Source: Pseudomonas orientalis (GTDB taxonomy: Bacteria; Pseudomonadota; Gammaproteobacteria; Pseudomonadales; Pseudomonadaceae). Taken from it: a stretch of 64,000 nucleotides of DNA. The stretch lies in contig NZ_JYLM01000002.1 of the NCBI RefSeq assembly GCF_001439815.1, positions 434,001 through 498,000 of the forward strand. The letters are read 5' to 3'. A model generated the notes under the pieces. The model made no database searches. It was not told the origin of the DNA and saw only the letters and a list, made by a program, of their open reading frames with translations. Shown here piece by piece: positions 34,775 to 43,802 of the stretch (positions within the stretch are counted from its first letter, which is position 1; each line of letters begins with the position of its first letter). The translations under genes were made by a program, and so were the position numbers.

Positions 34775-35728
34775 TCAGCCGAGCACTCGAATGGGTGCGC
34801 CGTTCACCCAGGCCTGAATATCTTCGATCATCTGCTGGTAGAACTGACGGTAGTTCTGCTCGCTGACATAACCGACATGGGGTGTGGCCAGCACATTGGG
34901 CAGCGAGCGGAACGGATGGTCATGCGGCAGTGGCTCCTGGCTATACACGTCCAGCGCTGCGCCGGCCAGTCGCCCAGTGCTCAGCGCATCCACCAGCGCC
35001 TGCTCATCCACAATCGGCCCGCGCGCCGTGTTTATCAGCCGCGCGCCGGGCTTCATCCAGCCCAGCGCCTGCGCGTCGACCAGGCCGCGGCTGCGCTCGC
35101 TGAGGACCAGGTGGATGGTCAGAATGTCAGCCTGCTCGAACAGCTCGCGTTTGCTGACCCAGGTCACCCCGGACTCAGCCGCCCGTTGCGGTGTGAGGTT
35201 TTCGCTCCAGGCAATCACGCGCATGCCGAATACCTGGGCAAATTGCGCGACCTTCTGCCCGATGCTGCCCAGCCCCAGGATACCCAGCGTCTTGCCATAC
35301 AGATCGCCGCCCAGGCCGACCTGCCAGCCGCCTGCGCGCACGGCGTTGGCTTCGGCCAGCAGGTTGCGCGTGGAGGCCATGATCAGTGCCCAGGTCAGCT
35401 CCGGCGCGGCCTGCTTGTAACTGTCGGTACCGCATACCTGGATCCCCAACGCCTTGGCGGCGGGAATATCGAGGGCGGCGTTGCGCATGCCACCGGTCAC
35501 CAGCAACTTAAGTTTGGGCAGGCCCTGCAGCAGGGCCTGGTCGAAAGGGGACCGTTCGCGCATCACGCAAATGACGTCGAAACCTTGCAAGCGTTCGATC
35601 ATCGTGACGGTGTCGGCTGGATAGTCGTGCAGGAAGTGCACCTGGCCCAGCGGATCGAGCACCGACCAATCCACCACGCTACTGGCCACTTGCTGCCAAT
35701 CATCAATCACTGCGATCTGTAGCGACAT
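34775..35728 (-). CDS. D-2-hydroxyacid dehydrogenase family protein
   Basis: A 317-residue NAD(P)-dependent dehydrogenase. The nucleotide-binding domain has L-G-I-L-G-L-G-S-I-G-Q. The conserved catalytic set fits: Arg in N-T-A-R-G-P-I-V-D-E, an acidic partner further on, and His in T-P-H-V-G-Y. Members interconvert 2-keto acids and D-2-hydroxy acids; the substrate is not predictable. The ATG at 35728 has GAGG about 9 bases upstream; a TTG at 35743 is a poorer start. The hydrolase gene lies 21 bp upstream in the same direction, so the two are probably co-transcribed. Confidence 0.88.
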   Translation of the reverse strand: MSLQIAVIDDWQQVASSVVDWSVLDPLGQVHFLHDYPADTVTMIERLQGFDVICVMRERSPFDQALLQGLPKLKLLVTGGMRNAALDIPAAKALGIQVCGTDSYKQAAPELTWALIMASTRNLLAEANAVRAGGWQVGLGGDLYGKTLGILGLGSIGQKVAQFAQVFGMRVIAWSENLTPQRAAESGVTWVSKRELFEQADILTIHLVLSERSRGLVDAQALGWMKPGARLINTARGPIVDEQALVDALSTGRLAGAALDVYSQEPLPHDHPFRSLPNVLATPHVGYVSEQNYRQFYQQMIEDIQAWVNGAPIRVLG

Positions 35729-35749
35729 GCACACGTGCCTCAAAAAGGG

Positions 35750-36757
35750 TTAAAGGGCGTTCAAGCCCTGCAACAGCGCTGCATGAAACCGCGCCGGCTC
35801 TTCCATCTGCGGTGCATGGCCCAGGCCGGGAAACTCCACCAGGGTGGCATGGGGAATCAGCTTGGCCACCTGTTTACCCAGTACTTGATAGTTGCCGATC
35901 CGCGCCTTGACTGCAGGCGGCGCCAGGTCCTTGCCGATGGCAGTGGTGTCGCTGGTGCCGATCAGCAGCAGAGTGGGCGCTTGCACGTCCTTGAATTCGT
36001 AATACACCGGCTGGGTGAAGATCATGTCGTAAATCAATGCCGAGTTCCAGGCCACCAGCGTGTGCCCCGGGCCCTGGTTCAGGCCGGCGAGCATGTCCAC
36101 CCAGCGCTCGTATTCAGGCTTCCAGCGCCCCGCGTAATAGGTGTCGCGCTCGTATTTGCGCACCCCGTCGGCGCTCAGTTTCAGCTCGCGTTGATACCAC
36201 TGGTCAACGCTCTGGTGGGGCACGCCCAGGGCCTTCCAGTCTTCCAGGCCGATGGGGTTGACCAGGGCGAGCTGCTCGGTCTGTGCCGGGTACATCAAGG
36301 CATAGCGCGTGGCGAGCATGCCGCCGGTGGAGTGTCCGAGCAGCGTGGCCTTTTGAATCCCGAGTTTTTCCAGCAACTGGTGGGTGTTAAGCGCCAGTTG
36401 CTGGAAGCTGTACTGGTAATGCTCGGGTTTGCTGGAGGTGCAAAAGCCGATCTGATCCGGCGCGATCACGCGGTAACCGGCGTCGCTCAGGGCTTTGATC
36501 GACGCTTCCCAAGTGGCGCCGCAGAAATTCTTGCCGTGCATCAGCACCACGCTGCGCCCGTTGGCCTTACCTTTGGCCGGCACATCCATATAGCCCATTT
36601 GCAGGCTTTTACCCTGGGACTCGAAGTTGAAGCGCTCCACCGGATAGGGGTACTGGAAACCCTCGAGTTGAGGGCCGTAGGTGGCGGCAAACGCGGGCGC
36701 GGCGCTGGCCGTGAGCAGGCCGGCGATGCACAAATCACGGATGGAAGGCATGGTCAT
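35750..36757 (-). CDS. exported alpha/beta hydrolase
   Basis: A 335-residue alpha/beta-hydrolase with a signal peptide (about 1-24, ending A-P-A-F-A). The fold is complete: oxyanion H-G-K-N-F, the nucleophile elbow G-H-S-T-G-G, an acid in the strand after L-L-I-G-T-S-D, and the final His in F-P-G-L-G-H-A-P-Q-M-E. It should act in the periplasm or outside the cell. The substrate is unknown. A second ATG two codons on (36751) has better spacing to GGAG and may be the true start. It is followed after 21 bp by the 2-hydroxyacid dehydrogenase gene. Confidence 0.85.
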   Translation of the reverse strand: MTMPSIRDLCIAGLLTASAAPAFAATYGPQLEGFQYPYPVERFNFESQGKSLQMGYMDVPAKGKANGRSVVLMHGKNFCGATWEASIKALSDAGYRVIAPDQIGFCTSSKPEHYQYSFQQLALNTHQLLEKLGIQKATLLGHSTGGMLATRYALMYPAQTEQLALVNPIGLEDWKALGVPHQSVDQWYQRELKLSADGVRKYERDTYYAGRWKPEYERWVDMLAGLNQGPGHTLVAWNSALIYDMIFTQPVYYEFKDVQAPTLLLIGTSDTTAIGKDLAPPAVKARIGNYQVLGKQVAKLIPHATLVEFPGLGHAPQMEEPARFHAALLQGLNAL

Positions 36758-36797
36758 AAGCTCCGGGAAAGATGTTCCGGATGCTGTTTGGGGAGGA

Positions 36798-37241
36798 TTA
36801 ACGGGGGATTAACACCCACTGCAGGCTGATTGCGGCAAGCGCGCCGTAGCGCAGCGCCTTGGCCAGGGTCACCAGCAGCAGGAACCGCCAGAGCGGCTCG
36901 CGCATGACCCCGGCCACCAGGGTCAGCGGGTCGCCGATGATCGGCACCCAACTGAGCAGCAGTGTCCAATGCCCCCAGCGCGCGTAGTGGCTGCGCGCTT
37001 TGTCCAGTTGCCGGGTGCTGACCGGAAACCAGCGCCGCCCCTGGAAGCGCTCCACCGAACGCCCCAGCAGCCAGTTGACCAGCGAACCCAGCACATTGCC
37101 CAGCGTGGCAATGCCCAGCAGCAGCCACAGGTTGTAGTGCCCACTGAGCAGCAGCCCGACCAGCACGGCTTCCGATTGCAAGGGCAGCAATGTCGCTGCG
37201 CCAAAGGCGGCGAGGAACAGGCCAAGGTACGCCATCACCAT
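36798..37241 (-). CDS. YqaA-like (DedA-related) membrane protein
   Basis: A 147-residue inner-membrane protein with four to five hydrophobic segments. The opening T-L-L-P-L-Q-S-E-A-V-L-V-G-L-L and the G-x-x-x-G-S-L-V-N-W-L-L-G-R segment are typical of the YqaA branch of the SNARE-associated/DedA (VTT) family, and G-D-P-L-T-L-V-A-G-V-M-R-E-P is the second conserved block. DedA relatives act in lipid transport and membrane homeostasis; the exact role of YqaA is not settled. It stands 40 bp upstream of the hydrolase gene in the same direction. A start at 37235 is also possible. Confidence 0.85.
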   Translation of the reverse strand: MVMAYLGLFLAAFGAATLLPLQSEAVLVGLLLSGHYNLWLLLGIATLGNVLGSLVNWLLGRSVERFQGRRWFPVSTRQLDKARSHYARWGHWTLLLSWVPIIGDPLTLVAGVMREPLWRFLLLVTLAKALRYGALAAISLQWVLIPR

Positions 37242-37338
37242 CGCGCGGGGGCTCGTTGCACAGTGGAGTTCATGGTCGGTCTCGGAAAAGGCGCGGCATT
37301 GGGCCGTAATGCTGTTCAGTTAAGCGTATATCGCCCTC

Positions 37339-37452
37339 TGTAGGAGCGAGCTTGCTCGCGAAAAACGTCAACGTTAACGCGTGCTTCCTGATTGAACGCG
37401 GCGCCTGTGAGTTTTTCGCGAGCAAGAGCTAGGCGCCCCCCTCGCTCCTACA
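37339..37452. repeat. REPIN of the GTAGGAGCGAGC family, one arm interrupted
   Basis: TGTAGGAGCGAGCTTG-CTCGCGAAAAAC at 37339-37366 is the left arm. The right arm, GTTTTTCGCGAGCAAG at 37411-37426 and CTCGCTCCTACA at 37441-37452, carries 14 extra bases (AGCTAGGCGCCCCC) in its centre. The two arms otherwise match as inverted copies. It lies in the intergenic gap 37242-37508. Confidence 0.85.
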
Positions 37453-37508
37453 AAAAAGCATTGGGCCGGGCATTTTCCCTGAATCGGGTCAGTTATGCGA
37501 TAGAGCGG

Positions 37509-37964
37509 TCAACGGCTGAAGTTTTCCAGGCGATGCTTGAGGCGGTCCAGCGCAATTGCCGAGAGTTCGATCATGCGTTCATGCAAGGTCGCCAGTTGCA
37601 GTTCGGTCTCATAGGTCAACACACGCTTGAACAGCGTGCCGCCCTGCTGCGCGTGCAGGACATAATGAATGCAGCCGTCGAGCGCCAGCGAGGTGAACAC
37701 GGTCTTGAACTCGTTGGGGCATCGGGCGACTTGCACGCGGTAGCTCAGCGGGAAGCGGATGCCCAGCAGGTCGATGACTTCGGTAAAACGCGCGCCGGCC
37801 GGCAGCGAGCCGCGGGTGCCGGTGTCGGCGCTGAGGGAGGAGGGGTGCCATTCGTGCCAGCGGTCGGGCTGGGTCACATAGTCGTAGACGGTCTCGACCG
37901 GCGCCAGGATGAAGCGTTCCTGGCTGATGCGCTCCAAGCGGACCGACTGCTCAATCGCGGGCAT
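37509..37964 (-). CDS. SRPBCC (START-like) family protein
   Basis: A 151-residue single-domain protein of the polyketide cyclase/START-like fold: F-I-L-A-P-V-E-T-V-Y-D-Y-V-T-Q-P-D-R-W-H opens the domain and a long C-terminal helix closes it. These proteins bind hydrophobic ligands. The ATG at 37964 follows GGGAGGTG; the upstream extension has no coding character. It ends in a gap with a REPIN and begins 90 bp after the chemoreceptor gene. Ligand unknown. Confidence 0.8.
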   Translation of the reverse strand: MPAIEQSVRLERISQERFILAPVETVYDYVTQPDRWHEWHPSSLSADTGTRGSLPAGARFTEVIDLLGIRFPLSYRVQVARCPNEFKTVFTSLALDGCIHYVLHAQQGGTLFKRVLTYETELQLATLHERMIELSAIALDRLKHRLENFSR

Positions 37965-38053
37965 GACACACCTCCCTGTGTGGCGAGTGTTAAACCACGA
38001 GCTGTCAGGATAGCCCGACTCCCGCGCTTTGCACGGGAGTATTCCGGTCTGGA

Positions 38054-40048
38054 TCAACGCACTTTGAAGCGTCCCATCAAGGCAATCACCCGGCCATTGG
38101 CTTCCAGCAGGCTTTGGGTATTGGTTTCGGTGGCGTGACCGCTTTCTACCAGCTCTTCGACCATCTGTCGGATCTGCACCATGCTGCGGTTGATCTCTTC
38201 GGTCACTGCGCTCTGTTGCTCGGCGGCCGTTGCGATCTGGGTGCTGAGGTTGTTGATATGGCTGACTGAGCCGGCCATCTCATCGAGCCCGGTGTTCACC
38301 CGCGCCGTGGCATCCGCCGCCGACTGGCAACTGGCCTGGGTGTTTTCCATGGCGGCCACCGACGAGCTGACACCGGTGGTCAAGCGCGCCAGCATCTCGT
38401 TGATCTGCGAGGTGCTGGCCTGGGTGCGTGCGGCCAGTGCGCGTACCTCATCGGCCACCACGGCGAACCCGCGCCCTTGTTCCCCGGCCCGCGCCGCTTC
38501 GATCGCGGCGTTGAGCGCCAGGAGGTTGGTCTGGCCGGCGATGGCGCCGATCACGCCGAGGGTTTCGGTGATGCGCGCGGCGTCCTGGCGCATGTTCTCG
38601 ACGGTGTGGGTCGCGCTGGCCACTTCACCGATCAGGGCGCTGACGCTGGTGGACGCTTCACCTACCACCACCCGTGAGCGGTCGGCGTGCTCGTTGGCGC
38701 GCTGGGTGAAGGCCGCCGTTTCTGCGGCATTCTGCGCGACCGTGTCGGCGGTGGAGCTCATTTCGGTGATGGCGGTCACCGTCTGGTCCGTCTCCGAGGC
38801 GTGGCGCAACAGGATCTGGTTGGTGTGCGCCGAGGTGTGCTGCAACTGCTCAAGGCCCGAGGCCATGGCGCCAGTGGCCTGGGTCACTTCGCCGATCATG
38901 TTTTGCAGGTAGACGATAAAGCGGTTCACCGAGTGGCCAATGGCGCCCAGTTCATCTTCGGCGCGGATGGTGATGCGCCGCGTGAGGTCGGCGTCACCGG
39001 CGGACAGTGCGTCGATATTGCCCTTGAGCGCTTTCATGCGCTGTACCAGTTGGCGAATCGCATACGCCGCCAGCAGTACCAGCAGGATCACCATCGGGAT
39101 TTGCAGCAGTGCCAGGGTGCCGAGCACATCATTGCGCTGGGCGGTGATCAACGAGGTGGGCAGGGCGGTCGCGAGGAACCACGGTGTGCCCTGGATCGGG
39201 CGCATATAGAAGGTGCTGGCCACGCCCTGGTTGTCGAACTCGGCGCGTTGCAGGGCCTGGTCGCGATGGGCGAGGGCTTTGCTGACCTGGGCGGCGAACG
39301 CCGAAGTGCCGGTCAGCTCGCTGATGTTTTTCAGTACCACCGGGCCGCTGATGCGCGAGCTGTTGCTGATGATCTTGCCGTCGCCTTCGACGATGAGCAT
39401 TTGCCCGCCGATGTCTTTTTCCTTGCTGGCCACCAGGTCGTTGAAGAAACCCAGGGTCACGTCGATGGTCGCCACGCCATAGGCGGCGCCGTCGCGCTGG
39501 ATCGCCATGGCGCAGTTGGTGCGCGGCTCCTGGCTGGCGTCGTCCTTGTAGGCGGCGGCCCAGGCGCATTGGCCACGGGGTGAGGCGAGGCCGCCCTTGT
39601 ACCAGCTCTGGTCGTAATAGTTGGGCGCGGCGTCGCTGTTCCAGAAGGTGTTGACCGCCAGCTTGCCCGAGGCGTCACGGTGCCAGAATGTGCTGTGCTT
39701 GTTACGCCCGGGCGTGCGCTGGTTGGGCAGCGGCCAGATACCGCCGCCGAACACTTTCAGCTCGCCATATTGATCCACCAGGCCGGGCAGGACCTTGTCG
39801 ATGGCATCGCTGTCGAGCAAGGGAATCGTCTGGGTGATGGTGCGTTGCTGGGCCTGAACCTTGTTCAGTTCGCCCTGGATCTGTTCGGCCACCTCAGCGA
39901 CGCGGTTGAGTACCACCTGTTCTTCGGTGTCTTGCAGCTTGGGCGCGACCAACTGGCCGATACCCACGACGGTCAACACCAATAACACCAGGACGAACAG
40001 CACCAGGAACAGGGTATAGCGGGCTTGGATGGAGCGCAGTGGGGGCAT
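38054..40048 (-). CDS. methyl-accepting chemotaxis protein with Cache sensor
   Basis: A 664-residue classical chemoreceptor: membrane helix (about 11-33), a large periplasmic double-Cache-like domain (about 35-305; [10 protein letters not shown] and D-V-T-L-G-F-F are typical), second helix (about 311-332), HAMP (about 333-390) and a signalling domain with hairpin [19 protein letters not shown]. Double-Cache domains of this type often bind amino acids or polyamines; the ligand here is unknown. No C-terminal pentapeptide. A sigma-28 promoter at 40105-40131 places it in the flagellar regulon. Confidence 0.93.
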   Translation of the reverse strand: MPPLRSIQARYTLFLVLFVLVLLVLTVVGIGQLVAPKLQDTEEQVVLNRVAEVAEQIQGELNKVQAQQRTITQTIPLLDSDAIDKVLPGLVDQYGELKVFGGGIWPLPNQRTPGRNKHSTFWHRDASGKLAVNTFWNSDAAPNYYDQSWYKGGLASPRGQCAWAAAYKDDASQEPRTNCAMAIQRDGAAYGVATIDVTLGFFNDLVASKEKDIGGQMLIVEGDGKIISNSSRISGPVVLKNISELTGTSAFAAQVSKALAHRDQALQRAEFDNQGVASTFYMRPIQGTPWFLATALPTSLITAQRNDVLGTLALLQIPMVILLVLLAAYAIRQLVQRMKALKGNIDALSAGDADLTRRITIRAEDELGAIGHSVNRFIVYLQNMIGEVTQATGAMASGLEQLQHTSAHTNQILLRHASETDQTVTAITEMSSTADTVAQNAAETAAFTQRANEHADRSRVVVGEASTSVSALIGEVASATHTVENMRQDAARITETLGVIGAIAGQTNLLALNAAIEAARAGEQGRGFAVVADEVRALAARTQASTSQINEMLARLTTGVSSSVAAMENTQASCQSAADATARVNTGLDEMAGSVSHINNLSTQIATAAEQQSAVTEEINRSMVQIRQMVEELVESGHATETNTQSLLEANGRVIALMGRFKVR

Positions 40049-40104
40049 GGGGCCGTCCTTACGAAGCGTTATTGTCGACGCGGCTTTATTAGAGCTTCGT
40101 AGGG

Positions 40105-40131
40105 CTATCGGCCTGGATCGGGGGAGCTTTA
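40105..40131 (-). promoter_or_regulatory. sigma-28 (FliA) promoter of the Cache chemoreceptor
   Basis: On the minus strand TAAA (40131-40128), 15 bases, then GCCGATAG (40112-40105). Only the last base differs from the FliA consensus. It lies about 57 bases before the chemoreceptor start. Confidence 0.8.
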
Positions 40132-40179
40132 GGTACGTGCGTGCAAGAAAGAGCAGGCGCCGTCGGGCGGCGCCGCAGG

Positions 40180-41175
40180 TCAGATCTCCAGCATCGCCAT
40201 GACCTCCTCGGGGTAGCGCAGGCCGGCCGTGGCATCCGCCGGAAAGATCGCCGCCAACGCCGCCCGTTCGGTCGCGCTCAGGTTGATCGACACGGCCGCC
40301 ACGTTCTCTTCCAGGTATTTACGTTGCTTGGTGCCGGGGATCGGCACGATGTAGTCGCCTTGCGCCAATACCCAGGCCAGCGCGAGTTGGCCCGCCGTCA
40401 CGCCTTTGTCCGCGGCCAGCGCTTGCACCTGCTTGACCAGTTGCAGGTTCTTGGCAAAGTTCTCGCCCTGGAAACGCGGGTTGAAACGGCGATAGTCATC
40501 GGCAGCGAAATCCTCCGGGCGCTTCAGTGCGCCGGTCAGAAAACCCCGGCCCAACGGACTGTAAGGCACGAAGGCGATGCCCAGGCGCTGGCAGGCGGCG
40601 AGGCAGCCGTTGTCTTCCTGATCGCGACTCCACAGTGAGTATTCACTTTGCAGGGCGCTGATGGGGTGAACCTTATGCGCCCGTTCCAGCGTGGCGGCGG
40701 ACGCTTCGCTCAAGCCCAGGTAACGCACCTTGCCCTGCTGCACCAGCTCGGCCATGGCGCCGACGGTTTCTTCGATAGCCACCTCGGGATCGATGCGGTG
40801 CTGGTAGTACAGGTCCAGGGTGTCGATGCCCAGGCGTTGCAGCGTGCCGTCAATGGAAGCGCGAACGTACTCGGGGCGCCCGCTCACGCCACGCAGGGCG
40901 GGGTTCGCCGGGTCGCGCAGGATGCCGAACTTGCTGGCCAGGAACACCTGGTCACGCTTGCCGGCGATGGCCTTGCCGATCAGTTGTTCATTGGTGTGGG
41001 GGCCGTACATGTCGGCGGTGTCGAGAAAGTTGACGCCCAGTTCCAGCGCACGGTGCAAGGTGGCGATGGCCTCCGAGGTGTCGGTGCCTGGGGCGTAGAA
41101 GTCGCTCATGCCCATGCAGCCGAGGCCGATGGCGGAGACGTGGGGGCCGTTGTTGCCGAGTTGACGAGTGCGCAT
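40180..41175 (-). CDS. aldo/keto reductase
   Basis: A 331-residue NADPH-dependent reductase of the AKR superfamily with a TIM barrel. The active-site residues are present: D-T-A-D-M-Y-G (Asp and Tyr), a Lys in F-L-A-S-K-F-G and the Y-Q-H-R-I-D-P block with His. G-L-G-C-M-G-M-S near the start and the C-terminal I-P-G-T-K-Q-R-K-Y are typical of the YajO/Tas/AKR13-type members. The physiological carbonyl substrate is unknown. It is divergent from the LysR gene at 41288, which probably controls it. Confidence 0.9.
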   Translation of the reverse strand: MRTRQLGNNGPHVSAIGLGCMGMSDFYAPGTDTSEAIATLHRALELGVNFLDTADMYGPHTNEQLIGKAIAGKRDQVFLASKFGILRDPANPALRGVSGRPEYVRASIDGTLQRLGIDTLDLYYQHRIDPEVAIEETVGAMAELVQQGKVRYLGLSEASAATLERAHKVHPISALQSEYSLWSRDQEDNGCLAACQRLGIAFVPYSPLGRGFLTGALKRPEDFAADDYRRFNPRFQGENFAKNLQLVKQVQALAADKGVTAGQLALAWVLAQGDYIVPIPGTKQRKYLEENVAAVSINLSATERAALAAIFPADATAGLRYPEEVMAMLEI

Positions 41176-41251
41176 GGTGAAGCTCCTGTGGATGAGGTGC
41201 TCATTGTCACGCTCGACAAAACCTGGATAAACCGGCTAAAAGCACTATCAC

Positions 41252-41270
41252 TGTTTGGAAAATCTAAACA
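41252..41270 (+). promoter_or_regulatory. possible LysR operator between the reductase and its regulator
   Basis: TGTTT-ggaaaatct-AAACA is an interrupted palindrome with the T-N11-A core usual for LysR binding. It sits in the 112-bp divergent gap, just before the LysR ribosome-binding site. Confidence 0.45.
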
Positions 41271-41287
41271 ATTGCCGGGAGCTCACC

Positions 41288-42199
41288 GTGGACCGTTTCA
41301 ATGCCATGCGCGTATTCACCCGGATTGTCGAGTTGGGCGGTTTCGCCAGGGCGGCGGACAGCCTGCAACTGCCGCGCGCCTCGGTAACCATCCTGATCAA
41401 GCAACTGGAAGCGCACCTGGGCGTGCAACTGCTGCAACGCACCACGCGCCAGGTCAGCCCGACCCTGGACGGCGCGGCGTATTACCAGCGTTGCGTGCAG
41501 TTGCTGACGGATCTTGAGGAAACCGAGGCGGTGTTTTCCTCGCGCCGACAAAACCCGCGAGGCACGCTGAGCATTGATATGCCATCGGGCATTGGCCGTC
41601 TGATCGTGATTCCGGCGCTGCCGACGTTCACCGCGCTCTATCCGCAGATCGAGTTGGATATCGGGCTCAACGATCGTCCGGTGGATTTGATTCGCGAAGG
41701 GGTCGATTGCGTACTGCGCGGTGGCCTGGCGCTGGACGAATCGCTGGTGGCGCGTCCGCTGGCGATGATGGACCAGTTGACCCTGGCCAGCCCCGCCTAT
41801 CTGCAGCGCATGGGCGTGCCCACCAGCCTCGACGAGCTGGCGCGGCACCAGATGATCGAGTATGTCTCCAGCGCCAGTGGCAAGCGCTTTGGCCTGGAAT
41901 TCCAGCTCGGCGCCGAACTGCGCACTATCAACCTGTCGAAGGTGGTCGCGGTAAACAGTTCCGATGGCTATTTCGCCGCTTGTGAAGCGGGTTACGGGCT
42001 GATCCAGGCGCCGCATTATCATGCGATGAAGCAACTGGCCGAGGGCACGCTGGTGGAAGTATTGCCGCAGGTGGCGGTGCCGAACATGGCGCTGACGGCG
42101 CTGTACCCGCCGCATCGTCAGCTGTCCCAGCGGGTGAGGGTATTTGTCGACTGGCTGGTGGCGCTGTGCGCACAGCCGGGCAATGGTTTGCGGCGCTAG
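41288..42199 (+). CDS. LysR-family transcriptional regulator
   Basis: A 303-residue LysR regulator with a helix-turn-helix at about 18-37 (F-A-R-A-A-D-S-L-Q-L-P-R-A-S-V-T) and a C-terminal effector domain. The sequence type resembles the subgroup that controls neighbouring oxidoreductases. The start is taken as GTG 41288 because GGGAG lies 6 bases upstream; an ATG at 41255 would add 11 residues but has no ribosome site. Divergent from the aldo/keto reductase, its likely target. Its stop overlaps the stop of the convergent AraC gene by four bases. Confidence 0.88.
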   Translation: MDRFNAMRVFTRIVELGGFARAADSLQLPRASVTILIKQLEAHLGVQLLQRTTRQVSPTLDGAAYYQRCVQLLTDLEETEAVFSSRRQNPRGTLSIDMPSGIGRLIVIPALPTFTALYPQIELDIGLNDRPVDLIREGVDCVLRGGLALDESLVARPLAMMDQLTLASPAYLQRMGVPTSLDELARHQMIEYVSSASGKRFGLEFQLGAELRTINLSKVVAVNSSDGYFAACEAGYGLIQAPHYHAMKQLAEGTLVEVLPQVAVPNMALTALYPPHRQLSQRVRVFVDWLVALCAQPGNGLRR

Positions 42200-43098
42200 C
42201 TTTGCGCCCGGCGGTAGGCCCCCGGTTGTTGCCCGATGACTTTATGAAAGGCCCGGGTAAACGCCGCCACCGACTGATAACCCACCGCCAGGGATACATC
42301 CGCCACGGTCTGGTCCGCCTTGAACAACTGGCAGGCGTGGCGCATGCGCATCATCAACAGCACTTGGCCGGGTGACTGTCCGCACAGCTCATTGAAGCGT
42401 TTGAAAAACGCCGAGCGTGACAGTCCGGTGCAGGCGGCCATGCTTTCCAGCGTCCAGTTCTCTTGCGGGCGTGCGATCAACTGTTCCAGCAAACCGGAAA
42501 ATGCCGGTTGCCGACCGAGTGCCGCCAGGCCGCCCAGTTCAGTGTTGTCGAGCACTTGTTGACGCAGCACATACAGAAACAGCAGGTGGCACAGACGTTC
42601 GAGCAAGGCCTGGGACGGCGCCGGCAGGCGTTCGCATTCCTGCAGGATCAGTGCGAACAGGTTGCGCGCGGCGGTCAACGACGGGTCGCCGGCGCGCAGG
42701 ATGATCCAGGCGGGCAGGCTGTCGACAATCATCGCCGACAGCCCCGACTGGAAATCAAAGAAGCCGCAGACCAGCCCCGCGCCATCGGTGGCACGGCTGT
42801 CCAGGGGCAGCATCGGCCGGCGCGGGCACTCCTGCGCGCCTGCTGCGCTGTCCGCGCTGGACAGCCGATATTGGAGGTCGCGCAGCAGGAACACGGCATC
42901 GCCATTGTTCAGGTATTGCGCCGGTTGGCCGTCGATATGCAGCCAGCAGTCGCCTTGCACAATCAGATGAAAACTCGCCCTGGCCAGGCCATGGGTGCTC
43001 GCGTGCCAGACGCCGCAGTAGCGGCCGACATGAAACAGGCTGGTGTTGAGTTCGAGGCTCTCTAATAACCAATCGACAAGTGCACTGGACGAATTCAT
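42196..43098 (-). CDS. AraC-family regulator with cupin sensor
   Basis: A 300-residue regulator. The N-terminal half is a cupin-type ligand domain (F-H-L-I-V-Q-G-D-C-W-L-H-I, then N-N-G-D-A-V-F-L). The C-terminal 100 residues carry two helix-turn-helix units (M-A-A-C-T-G-L-S-R-S-A-F-F-K-R-F and V-S-L-A-V-G-Y-Q-S-V-A-A-F-T-R-A-F). It is divergent from the AhpD-like gene at 43200, with 101 bp between them, so it is the probable regulator of the following five-gene unit. The inducer is unknown. Confidence 0.9.
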   Translation of the reverse strand: MNSSSALVDWLLESLELNTSLFHVGRYCGVWHASTHGLARASFHLIVQGDCWLHIDGQPAQYLNNGDAVFLLRDLQYRLSSADSAAGAQECPRRPMLPLDSRATDGAGLVCGFFDFQSGLSAMIVDSLPAWIILRAGDPSLTAARNLFALILQECERLPAPSQALLERLCHLLFLYVLRQQVLDNTELGGLAALGRQPAFSGLLEQLIARPQENWTLESMAACTGLSRSAFFKRFNELCGQSPGQVLLMMRMRHACQLFKADQTVADVSLAVGYQSVAAFTRAFHKVIGQQPGAYRRAQS

Positions 43099-43199
43099 CT
43101 AATGAAAAGACTCTGGAGCAAGTAATCGCTACTTTAGCCTATTGAGGGGTTTTTTTATAACCAACAGACTGCAGCCTTCACCTATCAGGAGACCACTCC

Positions 43200-43760
43200 A
43201 TGTCCCGTGTACCGTTGCTCACGCCTGAAACCGCGCCGGAGGCCGCCAAACCCTTCCTGGAAAATGCGCTGAAAGGCTCGGGGTTCATTCCCAACCTGCT
43301 CGCCGTACTGGCCAATGCGCCGGCGGCACTGGAAACCTACGTCACCGTCTCCGCCCTGAACGCCAAGTCGGCCCTGAGCCTGGCGGATCGTGAAGTGGTG
43401 CAACTGATCGCCGCTACAAACCACGGTTGCGATTTTTGCGTTGCCGGGCACACCGCCGTGGCGCGTAACAAAGCCAAGTTGCCCGAAAACGTCATCGAAG
43501 CGCTGCGCCAGCGCGGTGAATTGCCCGATGCGCGCTATGAGACACTTGCCGCGTTCACCCGTGAAGTGATCGCGACCCGTGGCGATGTCAGTGATGCCGG
43601 CTATGACGCGTTCCGCGCCGCCGGCTACACCGAGGGAGAAGCGCTGGAAGTGATTCTGGGGGTCAGCCTGGCGACGCTGTGCAATTTCGCCAACGTGTTT
43701 GCGCGCACGCCGTTGAACCCGGAGCTGGCGCAATACCGTTGGGAAAAACCGGCCAGCTGA
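43200..43760 (+). CDS. AhpD-like carboxymuconolactone decarboxylase family protein
   Basis: A 186-residue all-helical protein of the CMD/AhpD family. The redox-active C-D-F-C pair at 77-80 followed by His84 (H-G-C-D-F-C-V-A-G-H) is the AhpD-type peroxidase motif. Such proteins detoxify peroxides or support a flavin enzyme nearby. CAGGAG lies 8 bases before the ATG. It is the first gene of a plus-strand unit that continues with a flavin-dependent enzyme and an ABC importer. Confidence 0.88.
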   Translation: MSRVPLLTPETAPEAAKPFLENALKGSGFIPNLLAVLANAPAALETYVTVSALNAKSALSLADREVVQLIAATNHGCDFCVAGHTAVARNKAKLPENVIEALRQRGELPDARYETLAAFTREVIATRGDVSDAGYDAFRAAGYTEGEALEVILGVSLATLCNFANVFARTPLNPELAQYRWEKPAS

Positions 43761-43802
43761 ATCGGCGCTGATCCACCTGTTGCAAAACAAGGAGAAACAC
43801 CC

